From: Planctomycetaceae bacterium
GTDB lineage: Bacteria > Planctomycetota > Planctomycetia > Pirellulales > Pirellulaceae
Length of the DNA: 44,041 nucleotides
Direction: 5' to 3'
Assembly: GCA_005778405.1 (NCBI GenBank)
Contig: SXOA01000187.1
Location: 1-44,041, forward strand
A model generated the notes under the pieces. It was not told the DNA's origin. It ran no database searches and worked only from the letters and a program-made list of their open reading frames with translations. Below, piece by piece: positions 8,929-17,743 of the stretch; position 1 is the first letter of the stretch, and each line of letters starts with the position of its first letter. The position numbers and the translations under genes are program-made.

Positions 8929-10368
8929 CTATTCGGCGTCTGCCGTCGTCAAGTCGGGTACTCGGAGGTACTCGCTGGTTATGGAAAAAGGGAGCGAAGG
9001 AACAAAATGCTCGCGTACCAAGCGTTCATTGAGCGCGGCCAGGCTTTGGCAATAAACGAGGCCGGATGGACGCAGGTCACGCAAAATCACCGCCACCGAG
9101 TTGTGTTCTCCCGTGAAGAACTCCATCAGTTCGCCGAGGGTTGATGTTTCATCAAATCGAGGAGTGTCGGTAATCATGTGGTGGCGAAGCATGCGCACGG
9201 ATCCGCTGGCTCGTCCCTTGGCGGGGCGAGAAGATTTTCCCTTCAACTGGGAAGCGGTAACGAGGCCGGCAAACTTTCCTTCACGGTCCACAACCGGTAA
9301 GGCCGACAACTGTGTCTGTTCGAGGACCGCCTGGCCCTGTTCGACAGTTTCATCGATTCCCAGGAAGACAGCGCATGGGATCATGACATCGCGAGCGAGC
9401 GTCGTGGAAAAGAGCTTTCCGCCGCCGGCCAAATTGTTCCAGGATTCGGCGTCGTTCTCCCAGGCCTGCTGAGTGAGGACGCAATTCCGGCCCGACGCCT
9501 TTGCCAATGCCAATACTTGCCCCGCAATATCGATCGCCTTTTCCACGGAGAGATTGCGACTGAACTCCACGACGCCGCAACTACCGGTTATTCGGATATT
9601 CTTGTCTCCAACAACGTGTTCGCGTTGGGCGATGGAGGCCAGGAAAGAGTGCGACCACTGAGCGGCTTGCTCTTCCGTGGCGGTGGGAAAAAGGACAGCG
9701 AACCGATCCTTGCCTAGCGAAGCGGCAAGCTCGCCGAAGTGACAAGCCTGGCTGAGAAGCCCGGCCATCTTGCGGAGCAGGACTTCACCCGCTTCCTTGC
9801 CGAATCGAGCCGCAATCCGGCTAAAATAGTCGAGATCAATGAGACTGATCGCGCCCAGAGACTCTTGTTTGCCGCGGTCTTTGACATTCGCCAGGTGATC
9901 CTTCATGAGCGTCGTCAAGGCGTTTGCGTCGGGAAGGCCTGTGAGGCCATCCAATCCAGCTTGTTGCGTCAGACGCCGCTCAAACTCCATGACCCGCGCA
10001 CCAGCTCGCAAGCGCGCCAGCAAGTCACCGAAGACAACTGGTTTCGCGAGAAAATCGTCATAACCGGTTTCCAGCCCTTCTGTCACGACGTTGATTTCCA
10101 ACGATTCCATCAACATGACGGCATAAGAGTAACCGCCCGGTGCAAAGCTGCGAATCTTGCGCAGAAATGGCAAGCCAGGTTTTGTGGTCAGTTCACCTTC
10201 GACAAGCAAGAAGTCAGCTCCGGCAACTTCCGCGGCGGCCAAGGCCTGGTCCGCGTCGATCGCTTGTCGAATCTCATAGCCGAATAGCTCCAGGAACCTG
10301 GTCAATTGCCGGAGGAGAACCTGGTCGCCGGACACTAAGAGCACGGAAAATGGCCGCGAGTCCATCAT
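8929..10368 (-). CDS. Degenerate receiver - degenerate GGDEF - tandem CBS signalling protein
   Basis: 479 residues in three parts. Residues 6-125 are receiver-like: the acidic pair is mostly lost (VSGD), the phosphoacceptor position reads Glu57 (LLVEGEL) instead of Asp, while the conserved Lys109 (FLAKP) is kept. Residues 135-310 are a diguanylate-cyclase fold starting with the usual DGLTGLPDANAL, but the GGDEF motif is GKDRF (218-222), so cyclase activity is unlikely. The C-terminal 160 residues hold two CBS-type motifs (ARDVMIPCAV..LPVVD and MITDTPRF..VAVIL), possible nucleotide sensors. The gene is divergent from the FHA-EAL gene across 237 bases. I infer a nucleotide-binding or scaffold role rather than catalysis. 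Confidence 0.82.
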   Translation of the reverse strand: MMDSRPFSVLLVSGDQVLLRQLTRFLELFGYEIRQAIDADQALAAAEVAGADFLLVEGELTTKPGLPFLRKIRSFAPGGYSYAVMLMESLEINVVTEGLETGYDDFLAKPVVFGDLLARLRAGARVMEFERRLTQQAGLDGLTGLPDANALTTLMKDHLANVKDRGKQESLGAISLIDLDYFSRIAARFGKEAGEVLLRKMAGLLSQACHFGELAASLGKDRFAVLFPTATEEQAAQWSHSFLASIAQREHVVGDKNIRITGSCGVVEFSRNLSVEKAIDIAGQVLALAKASGRNCVLTQQAWENDAESWNNLAGGGKLFSTTLARDVMIPCAVFLGIDETVEQGQAVLEQTQLSALPVVDREGKFAGLVTASQLKGKSSRPAKGRASGSVRMLRHHMITDTPRFDETSTLGELMEFFTGEHNSVAVILRDLRPSGLVYCQSLAALNERLVREHFVPSLPFSITSEYLRVPDLTTADAE

Positions 10369-10605
10369 TGATTGACCAAATCTGGTTGGAACACTTATTG
10401 GGCGCGCAAGGGTTTGCGATAAAAACTTAGGTTACAGATTTCAAGAAAAAAGGGACTTGAGGCAAAAAGTGGATTTCTCGCTAACGATTCCAAAAATAAT
10501 GCTAGGTTTCAGTTGACTTGGGCCGGTCCTGAGGGAGAAGGTCTCCATCTCCAGGTAGCCGCGGTAGGCATCCATTCTTAGACTGCCCGTACAACTGGGA
10601 AACGA

Positions 10606-11754
10606 GTGTTCGAAATGCGAACCAAGGCGATATCGGCGATAAGCACAACGCTTCCCTGGCTGGAGCGCCATTCTCCCATTTCGAGCGCACCGGACATCAT
10701 TCGAGTGACCGAGTTCCCCTTTACTCTGGGGCGCGGCGACAATTGTGACTACAAAATCCCTTCCACCAGAGTTTCGCGCGAGCACGCCGAGATTTTGCGG
10801 ACCAGCCAAGGGTACACAGTTCGTGACCTGGAGAGCACGAATGGAACCTTGGTTAACGGTCAACGTGCCGATAAGGCACGTCTGGAAGATGGGGACCTGA
10901 TATTGATTGCCGACTTCGAACTGACGTTTCGCATCGCCAACGATGACGAGCCGGTTAGGACGGTGACGCAGATCATGCCTGGGGAGCGTGGCGACGCGGA
11001 ACCACAGGACAACGCTCCGCTCGAAATGATTCACGCAGTTCGTGCCTCGCACGAACGCCTGTTGTGCGGCGGAGTTCGCAGCCATTTTCAGCTTCTGGTC
11101 GACCTTGCCAGCGGAAAAACGGCTGGATACGAATCAATTTCAGCCCCGGCACCTGGGCGCGAGAAATCGCGAATTGGTGAGCGTCTATTGGCAGGTACCG
11201 AGTGCAGACTGACGGAGCGGATGCACCAGGTTGAGCGACTGTTGGCAACAGAACATGCCGCTCAGTTGCCACAGGGAGACCTGCTGTTCTTGCGATTGGA
11301 ACCGGCCGAAGTGGGAGCCGACTTCATTCCCGCCTCGCTCGCCCGAATGCAAAATGTCGGTGGTAGCAAGCGAGTCGTCGCAGCCATTCCCGAGAGCACT
11401 GTGCTCGACCTGCCCTACTTTCGCGATTTTCTGGCTCGCCTGCGGCAATTGGGCGTGGGAATCGCGTACTTCGGCTTTGCGGGAAACCAGCACCAAGTCA
11501 TTGCCAATCAGGACCTCGCGCCCGGCTTTCTCATGCTTGCTCCACTGCTGGCACGAGGAGTGGACAAGAGCACGCAGCGGCAACAACAGATTCGGACAAT
11601 CGTCGAAGCTGCTCAGCAGCGCAACACTCGCGTGATTGCCACAGGCGTGCATAGCCAGGTCGAGGCCCAATCGTGTCGCGAACTCGGTTGTCAGCTTGCT
11701 CAGGGTGAACTCTACGGTTACGCACAATTATGGGACTGCGTGGCCGAGGAGTGA
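10606..11754 (+). CDS. FHA domain - catalytically degenerate EAL domain protein
   Basis: 382 residues. Residues 31-110 form a forkhead-associated domain with the phosphothreonine-binding core: LGRGDNCDYKI, SREHAEI, and DLESTNGTLVNG. After a linker, an EAL-like domain starts at GYESIS (Glu176 in place of the EAL Glu) and ends with ELGCQLAQGELYG, matching the terminal Q-G motif of EAL enzymes. The metal-binding DDFG is AYFG (287-290), the N-x-S strand reads FLRLEP, and the distal E-G-V-E is T-G-V-H. Cyclic-di-GMP hydrolysis is therefore unlikely; it may bind c-di-GMP or a protein. The start is GTG 10606, with ATG 10615 as the alternative. The FHA domain and the kinase gene just downstream suggest a phospho-dependent pair. 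Confidence 0.78.
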   Translation: MFEMRTKAISAISTTLPWLERHSPISSAPDIIRVTEFPFTLGRGDNCDYKIPSTRVSREHAEILRTSQGYTVRDLESTNGTLVNGQRADKARLEDGDLILIADFELTFRIANDDEPVRTVTQIMPGERGDAEPQDNAPLEMIHAVRASHERLLCGGVRSHFQLLVDLASGKTAGYESISAPAPGREKSRIGERLLAGTECRLTERMHQVERLLATEHAAQLPQGDLLFLRLEPAEVGADFIPASLARMQNVGGSKRVVAAIPESTVLDLPYFRDFLARLRQLGVGIAYFGFAGNQHQVIANQDLAPGFLMLAPLLARGVDKSTQRQQQIRTIVEAAQQRNTRVIATGVHSQVEAQSCRELGCQLAQGELYGYAQLWDCVAEE

Positions 11755-12005
11755 TCTCGAGTCTTCCGCCCCCCGCGTCGCGTTCCGTCCAGTCCACCCG
11801 TAACGATTGGCAGGAAAGTGCGGGTCGGCACATTTGGAATGAAGTGTGCACTTCATCGCGCGCGGTCGGCATTCCGCCGTGCTGCATAATCGTAAGCCAG
11901 ACTTGTTGCCAAGCCGTTTCCTCCCCTTAGCGTTGCGGATCATTTTCTCTCAACGTTTCGGCGTTGCACGCCCACCTCGGTAACTCCAACGTTGTGCAAG
12001 TCTCG

Positions 12006-15000
12006 ATGTCCATGAGCTCTTCTCCTCTTACGGTACTGACACCCCCTGCCGACCGGTCGGAACCAATTCCTGGATACGTCCTGCGTCAGCGGATTGGAGC
12101 CGGTGGCTATGGCGAGGTCTGGGAAGCAGATGCGCCGGGGGGGCTCGTCAAAGCGATCAAGTTCGTCTATGGACTGATGGACGAGTCGCGGGCGGCGCGG
12201 GAGTTCAAGTCGCTGAGCTTGATTAAGGGTGTTCGCCATCCTTTCTTGCTCTCGCTGGAACGAATTGAGGTGGTCGCTGGCCAACTCCTGATCGTTACAG
12301 AATTAGCCGACGCCAGCCTTAAGGATCGCTGTGGAAAATTTGTACAAGAGGGTCAGGCTGGCATTCCCCGCGAGGAGTTGTTGGCGCACTTACGTGATGC
12401 TGCCGATGCCCTTGATTACATGAATTCGCAGCATGGGCTGCAGCACCTGGATGTCAAGCCCGAAAACCTGCTGCTTGTCGGCGGACGCATCAAGGTTGCG
12501 GACTTCGGCCTGGTGAAGGACATCCAGGAAGTCTCCGCATCGCTGATGGGGGGCCTGACTCCCAGTTATGCTCCGCCCGAAGTATTCGATGCCCGTCCCA
12601 GCCGGCGCAGCGACCAATACAGCCTGGCAATTGTCTTTCAAGAGATGCTCACAGGAGTATTGCCGTTCCCCGGCAAGACCGCGGCACAACTTGCCGCCCA
12701 GCATCTGACGGCTAAACCACGGCTGAATTCGCTGCCCGCTGCCGATCAGTTGGTGATTGAGAAAGCGCTCTCCAAGGATCCGGAGCATCGATTTGGAAGT
12801 TGTCGGGAGATGGTGGAGGCCCTGCTGCACAACAACGTGGCGAACGCTCCTCGTCTGGCCTCAGAAAGCAATGAGAACGGATCGCAGGGTCTGCGGACCA
12901 CCGCGACGTTTCCGGGGTCTGCCGCCGCCGCACTGGCCGCTCATGCCGCCGGGGTTGTATCAACACCTGCCGAGACGGAAATGCTCCGCCGGCTAGAATC
13001 CGTGGAGCAGGCAACGGCTCACGAGTCAAAGGAGCGGTACGAAACGGCCGAACATTTTGCCCAACAAGCCGTTTCAACTGCCAACAACGAGCAGCGGCTT
13101 CCCCCGGCCGCCTTGGTCGATTTGCCGCCTCTGGATATCGACTTGTCGACGAGAATCAGCCGGCCGACATTATTTCTCGGCATCGGCGGACTGGCTGGAA
13201 AGACACTTCAACAATTGCGCGGGCGTCTGGCGGACCGCAGCGACGAATCCCAGCGCAAAGTGATTAGCTTCCTGCTGCTCGACACCGACGCGCGCGAACT
13301 GATGGAAGCAACCCACGGCGAGCACGGTTCGGCGCTCAAGCCCGAGGAAACTCTCGCCCTGCCGATTCGCAAAAGCGCCGACTATCGCAACGACTCCCGC
13401 AAGTATTTGGACTGGCTGAGCCGCCGCTGGCTGTTCAACATTCCTCGTTCGCAACAGACGGAGGGTATCAGGCCCTTTGGACGCCTGGCGTTTGTGGACC
13501 ATGGCGAAGTAGTGCTGCGCCGATTGCGGGACGAAATCCATCAATTGACCACGGCCGCACAATCGGCGGGAGGCGAAGTAAAACCGCGAGTCGTCATCCT
13601 GGGGTCGTCGTCCGGCGGTGCTTCCAGCGGAATGGTGCTGGATGTGGTGTTCGCGGTTCGGCAGATTCTCGACGAACAAAAATCGCCGGGAACCGTCGAA
13701 CTGCTGCTGCTTCATGGCACGGGTCGCCAGCCGGCGGCTCAAGAACTGGCCGCGGTGAATACCTATGCCTTGTTGACGGAGCTGAATCATTTTCTTCGGC
13801 CGAGTGGCATCTATCCTGGCGACCCAACGTGTGGACTCCTTTCGCGTCCCGCGAGTGAGCCGGCCCTGGAGAATCTGTATCTGGTGCCGCTCGGGCAGGA
13901 GATGGGTTCTGGCCAGTTTCTCGCGGCATGCAACCAGATCGCCGAGTTCTTGTTTATCGATTCGGCAACGCCAGCAGGCATCTATCTGAATGCTTGCCGC
14001 TCTGCGCAGCCAGATACCAACCGACAGGAAATGTCGTTGCGGACGTTCGGTCTGTGCCAACTTGGATTCTCAGAGACGGTCGTTAACCGCGGAGTCGAAT
14101 CCCTTTGCCGAAACATCGCCCAGCGGTGGTATGGTGAATCCAAGTCACAACCACCGGTGTCCTTGTCGGCCCGCATTGCGGATACGCCCACGGGCCCCAG
14201 CGATTCCAAGGAGGAGGAGTTCGGATTGATGGCCACGGAACAGGCGCGAGCGTTTGGCCTGGATCTCGATAGCCTGATACAACGTCTGTATGCAATGGCG
14301 GTGGAGGAATTCGAAGGACAACCTGAACAGGTTTTCCAGAGAATCATCCGCGAATGTCCCGCTTCCCCCAATGCGCCACCCCCCGTGGAAAAGTGGACTG
14401 CCGGAAGCGCCCGATTCTTCGGCGCTCGCGGCAGCGACTTTGAGCCCGTTTCCACATCGCCCATGCGTTCCGCGCTTTTGAAACGAATGGCGCCAGTCGT
14501 GTCCCTCCTCGGCGAACAAATTCGAGACTGGCTCGCGGCGTTGCCCGAACAGCCGGCTGCGCGGGTCTTTGGGGCGCAGTGGTGCGCGAAGTGGTTTCGG
14601 GCTCATCTGAAAACGCTGGCTGATCAGGCTCTGGAAACTCGGGTCCACATCGGCAGTCAATTGAGGGTATTGGATCAGAAGCTGGCGCTGGCCGCGAAAG
14701 TTCCCGCCAAGGCTTCTGGCAAAAACAGTGACCCCTCCGCCCATCCGGAGCGTCACTTCCTGCAGCACTGTGAGCTGCGGATGTATCAATTGGCGGCACA
14801 GGTTGCCGCGGAGTTCGCGCAGGGCCTGGCCAGCTATGCCGCACAGGCCCACGACCAATTGCATGATCTCGGCCGGGATATCAAGCATCTGGCCGCGCAG
14901 TTTTCGCCCCTCGAACAAGCCCCTGCAGGGGAGATCGACTCCGCCGCGCAGGCGCATTTGCTGCACGAAGAAGAGAGAACTGCATTCCTAGTTGACCGGC

Positions 15001-15509
15001 ACTTTCAAGAGGCTGTTTTTTCCCACACAGGCTTTCGCACGGTGTTGCAAGGTGGCCAGCAGCGGCACGAACTGGTTGCCATGCTGCGAAAACTCGCGCG
15101 GCAAGCCGTTCTGGAGTCTCTGGGGAGAATTGACTTCCTGGCAATCATCCAGCAAATGGCCAAGCCAGGTCAAAACGGCTCATCCCCACTGGAAAGCTTG
15201 ATCGCAGCCGCTCAGCCATGGCTACAACAGGTCGGCGGAGAGCGCCGGCTGCTATGCGTCGCTGGACAAGGGAGCGGGCAGAGTCTTGCCCCTGCGGCGA
15301 TTTCTGGTCTCGTCAGTAGCGCCATCTTCGGACAGCTTCCCGCGGTCATCCCCGCAGAAACCAGTCAAGTCGTCTTTTGTTTTGAAATTGGCAACATTCC
15401 GCTAGCCCATGCCGCGGCTCAGCTCATTAACCATTGCCCGCTGCATGCTCAGACGGCGTCTCGCTTGCATACTCGGACGGATATTGCTTGGCGAGAATTG
15501 CACTTGTAA
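12006..15509 (+). CDS. Ser/Thr protein kinase fused to a tubulin-like (Tubulin_2-type) domain
   Basis: About 1167 residues. Residues 20-280 are a Hanks-type kinase: Gly-rich loop IGAGGYGEVWE, Lys52 in VKAIK, catalytic Asp149 with Lys151 in HLDVKPENLL (a non-RD kinase, Leu replacing the Arg of HRD), and DFG at Asp166. No membrane helix is visible. After a linker, residue 384 starts RPTLFLGIGGLAGKTLQQL, a Rossmann-type nucleotide-binding start. LLLDTDARE follows, then ILGSSSGGASSGM near residue 530, which occupies the place of the tubulin/FtsZ GGGTGSG phosphate loop, and NTYALLTELNHF. This order matches the Tubulin-like family PF13809. The remaining 500 residues are largely helical and unassigned. 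ATG 12006 was chosen; GTG 11994 and ATG 12012 are alternatives. Confidence 0.82.
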   Translation: MSMSSSPLTVLTPPADRSEPIPGYVLRQRIGAGGYGEVWEADAPGGLVKAIKFVYGLMDESRAAREFKSLSLIKGVRHPFLLSLERIEVVAGQLLIVTELADASLKDRCGKFVQEGQAGIPREELLAHLRDAADALDYMNSQHGLQHLDVKPENLLLVGGRIKVADFGLVKDIQEVSASLMGGLTPSYAPPEVFDARPSRRSDQYSLAIVFQEMLTGVLPFPGKTAAQLAAQHLTAKPRLNSLPAADQLVIEKALSKDPEHRFGSCREMVEALLHNNVANAPRLASESNENGSQGLRTTATFPGSAAAALAAHAAGVVSTPAETEMLRRLESVEQATAHESKERYETAEHFAQQAVSTANNEQRLPPAALVDLPPLDIDLSTRISRPTLFLGIGGLAGKTLQQLRGRLADRSDESQRKVISFLLLDTDARELMEATHGEHGSALKPEETLALPIRKSADYRNDSRKYLDWLSRRWLFNIPRSQQTEGIRPFGRLAFVDHGEVVLRRLRDEIHQLTTAAQSAGGEVKPRVVILGSSSGGASSGMVLDVVFAVRQILDEQKSPGTVELLLLHGTGRQPAAQELAAVNTYALLTELNHFLRPSGIYPGDPTCGLLSRPASEPALENLYLVPLGQEMGSGQFLAACNQIAEFLFIDSATPAGIYLNACRSAQPDTNRQEMSLRTFGLCQLGFSETVVNRGVESLCRNIAQRWYGESKSQPPVSLSARIADTPTGPSDSKEEEFGLMATEQARAFGLDLDSLIQRLYAMAVEEFEGQPEQVFQRIIRECPASPNAPPPVEKWTAGSARFFGARGSDFEPVSTSPMRSALLKRMAPVVSLLGEQIRDWLAALPEQPAARVFGAQWCAKWFRAHLKTLADQALETRVHIGSQLRVLDQKLALAAKVPAKASGKNSDPSAHPERHFLQHCELRMYQLAAQVAAEFAQGLASYAAQAHDQLHDLGRDIKHLAAQFSPLEQAPAGEIDSAAQAHLLHEEERTAFLVDRHFQEAVFSHTGFRTVLQGGQQRHELVAMLRKLARQAVLESLGRIDFLAIIQQMAKPGQNGSSPLESLIAAAQPWLQQVGGERRLLCVAGQGSGQSLAPAAISGLVSSAIFGQLPAVIPAETSQVVFCFEIGNIPLAHAAAQLINHCPLHAQTASRLHTRTDIAWRELHL

Positions 15510-15522
15510 GACCTTTCTGTCC

Positions 15523-16382
15523 TCATTTCCTGCGGTCCTTCCATTCTTTCTGGGAACCCTCGGCTCGCAGCGGCCCGGCAATCTCTTTGCCGTCCCGCAC
15601 AATGATGTAGGCATCGGCTCCCGCGACGCTGTCCCAGCGGATTGTTGCCAGTCCCGCGGCTTTGACGGCAGGGGATGGCTTGGTGCGATTTCCCGCTGGC
15701 CCGACGCCAATAATGGCATAGCTGTGTTCGCCGCTGCCATCGTCCTTCAAAATGGTTGGCGACGATGGGGTTGCGATTTCTTTTTCCAGCAGCTTGCCCC
15801 CCACAGTTCCAGAACTTGTTCTGGATACGGCAAACCTCCGCCGCCAAAGCCTCCACCACCGATGCTCATCTTCCCTTGACCGATGAGGGCGTCGGTCAAG
15901 GGCTCTCCGTGCCCAGGGCGAAAGGACTGAAAGCGAAGACGGCCGGGATGGGTTAAGCCGTTCCACGCTTTCGCCGGCACTTCGGAATTCTCAAGGCCTT
16001 CTCCTTGAATAATCGCCATCTGCCGCCAATGGCCATCGAGCCACATGTTCCAGGAAATGTGTCCCGGTGAGCGCCGCATGGAGCCGTCCCGTTCCAAAGC
16101 GTGAAAACGGTCGTCAAAGGGATCGTCGAGTTCACCCTTGATCAACCTGCTGCGGACCCACAGGCCGCCGGGGCCATCGTGGAGGGCCCGGGCATAGATG
16201 CCTCGGGGAATCTGGTGCTCTTCATATCCAGCCTCCCAAGGCTTGCCCGTGTCCGAAACGATCAGCTCCTTGCGGACAATGAGCCGATCGACCTCCAATT
16301 CCTTGGGCTGCTTCGGCGTGATTTGCAGCAAACCATAAGTCGTGGCCACGGAGATGATAATCGTGATGAGGCGGTCTTTCAT
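15523..16382 (-). pseudogene. Membrane-anchored hypothetical protein with a frameshift at a poly-G run
   Basis: Two overlapping minus-strand frames make one plausible protein. The first (from ATG 16382) has an N-terminal membrane anchor (LITIIISVATTYGLLQI), a middle part with Trp-rich motifs and a Gly-rich loop GGGGFGGGG, and then reads QVLELWG. The second frame continues in register with GGKLLEKEIATP and ends in a fibronectin-III-like segment (TIRWDSVAGADAYIIV) at the stop at 15523. The frames meet at a run of six C on the plus strand (15797-15802); one more base would join them into about 286 residues. It could be a sequencing error, a phase-variable tract or a true decay event. The function is unknown. 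It is convergent with the kinase-tubulin gene, with 13 bases between stops. Confidence 0.6.
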
Positions 16383-16531
16383 GGAGTGCTCCTGCTGCTC
16401 AGGGAACGGACTTGGCTGGGAAACAGTTGAAATCGATGCGATAGTTGCTTACCACTCTGATTCTCCAGTACGATAACGATTCGCTGAGCCGCGGGGGGCG
16501 GCCGGGGGTTTCTGTTCCTTATTCTTGTAGC

Positions 16532-16537
16532 GAGGAG
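16532..16537 (+). promoter_or_regulatory. Shine-Dalgarno site that fixes the start at 16544
   Basis: GAGGAG six bases before ATG 16544. It supports this start over the TTG at 16445 that would extend the frame upstream, and the chosen start places a signal peptide at the very N-terminus. Confidence 0.7.
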
Positions 16538-16543
16538 TCTGAT

Positions 16544-17641
16544 ATGGCTCGATTTTGGACAATGCTGGGGTCGTCAATCGCCACGGTTGCCTTGGCCGCC
16601 ACGGGGCTGGCCGCGGATGCGGGGCTGAAAGAAGCGGGCAAACCGGACCTCAAATCGGCCGGGCCCATTACGTTCGGGCCAGCGGGCGTGTTGTTTGTCG
16701 CCGATCCGCAAGGCGGGGCGATTTTTGCCATTGGTGTGGATGCTCCCGCCAAGGCCGACGTGAAGGAAGTGAAAGTTGACGGAATCGATGCCAAGGTAGC
16801 CGCGGCTCTCGGAACCAAGGCGGGCGACCTCACGATAAACGATCTGGCGGTTCAGCCTGGAACCGGCAACGTGTTCCTGAGCGTCTCGCGCGGCAAGGGC
16901 CCCGATGCTCAAGCTGTCATCGTCCGCACGGGTGCCGACGGAAAAATTTCTGCGCTCTCGCTGGAAAAAGTAAGTTTCGCCAAGCTGACTTTGGGAAATG
17001 CTCCCGACGCCGGCAAGAAGGACAAGCGGGGCAACAGCCTGCGCACGGAGTCGATCACGGACCTGGCCTATTTTGAAGGAAAGTTGTTCATTGCCGGTCT
17101 GTCGAATGAAGAGTTTGCCTCCAAGCTCCGCTCGGTCGCCTGGCCGTTCCAATCGGCGGACACCGGGGCGAGCGTGGAAATCTATCACGGAGCTCACGGC
17201 GCGTTTGAAACTCGCTCACCGGTTCGCACTTTTGTGCCATTCAATGTTGGTGGCGAGCCGCAGCTTTTGGCTGCCTACACCTGCACGCCGCTCGTGCGCT
17301 TCCCCATTTCGGAACTCAAGGAAGGGAGCAAAGTTCGCGGCACCACGATCGCGGAGCTCGGCAACCAGAATCGTCCGCTGGACATCATTGCCTATGAAAA
17401 GAATGGCAAGAGCCACTTGCTCATCGCCAACAGCGCCCGTGGCGTAATGAAGGTTGGCACCGAGGGAATTGAGAAACAGGCGGGCATCACGGAGCGAATC
17501 AGCGGCACTGCCGGCCTCAAGTACGACACCGTAGCGGAACTCAAGGGTGTCGAACAGCTCGACAAGCTGGGGGATAAGCAAGCGGTATTGCTGGTGAAGG
17601 CCGACGGCGGATTCAACCTGCAAACAATCGATTTGCCCTAG
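16544..17641 (+). CDS. Exported beta-propeller-like hypothetical protein
   Basis: 365 residues with a signal peptide (MARFWTML then a hydrophobic Ala/Leu stretch ending ATGLAADA). The mature protein has repeating beta-rich segments such as FGPAGVLFVADPQGGAIFAI, INDLAVQPGTGNVFLSVSRG and ITDLAYFEGKLFIAGLSNEE, which look like blades of an NHL/PQQ-type propeller without recognisable cofactor residues. No Cys pair or enzyme motif is seen. The following gene, 102 bases downstream in the same direction, also encodes a secreted beta-rich protein, so the two may act together in the periplasm; that is inference. Family membership is uncertain. Confidence 0.7.
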   Translation: MARFWTMLGSSIATVALAATGLAADAGLKEAGKPDLKSAGPITFGPAGVLFVADPQGGAIFAIGVDAPAKADVKEVKVDGIDAKVAAALGTKAGDLTINDLAVQPGTGNVFLSVSRGKGPDAQAVIVRTGADGKISALSLEKVSFAKLTLGNAPDAGKKDKRGNSLRTESITDLAYFEGKLFIAGLSNEEFASKLRSVAWPFQSADTGASVEIYHGAHGAFETRSPVRTFVPFNVGGEPQLLAAYTCTPLVRFPISELKEGSKVRGTTIAELGNQNRPLDIIAYEKNGKSHLLIANSARGVMKVGTEGIEKQAGITERISGTAGLKYDTVAELKGVEQLDKLGDKQAVLLVKADGGFNLQTIDLP

Positions 17642-17682
17642 CCTTGGATGGTGATGCTGTTCTGTGGGATAAGAACTGAACG

Positions 17683-17710
17683 GCACGCCCACGGCATTGC
17701 GTGGGCGTGC
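17683..17710. repeat. Intergenic palindromic repeat (same family as 4380-4405)
   Basis: Perfect 11-base arms, gcacgcccacg (17683-17693) and cgtgggcgtgc (17700-17710), with loop gcattg. The arms are identical over 10 bases to the copy inside the ATPase gene at 4380-4405. Here it lies between two co-directional genes for exported proteins and could act as a weak terminator or mRNA-stabilising hairpin. Confidence 0.8.
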
Positions 17711-17743
17711 TGAATTGATGTCCGTGGATTGTGAGCCGCAACT

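Noticed and set aside
10441..11085. A 214-codon open frame on the minus strand overlapping the FHA-EAL gene
   Set aside because: It is antisense to a well-supported gene with FHA motifs, shows no domain-like motif, and its composition is what a reversed coding frame gives.
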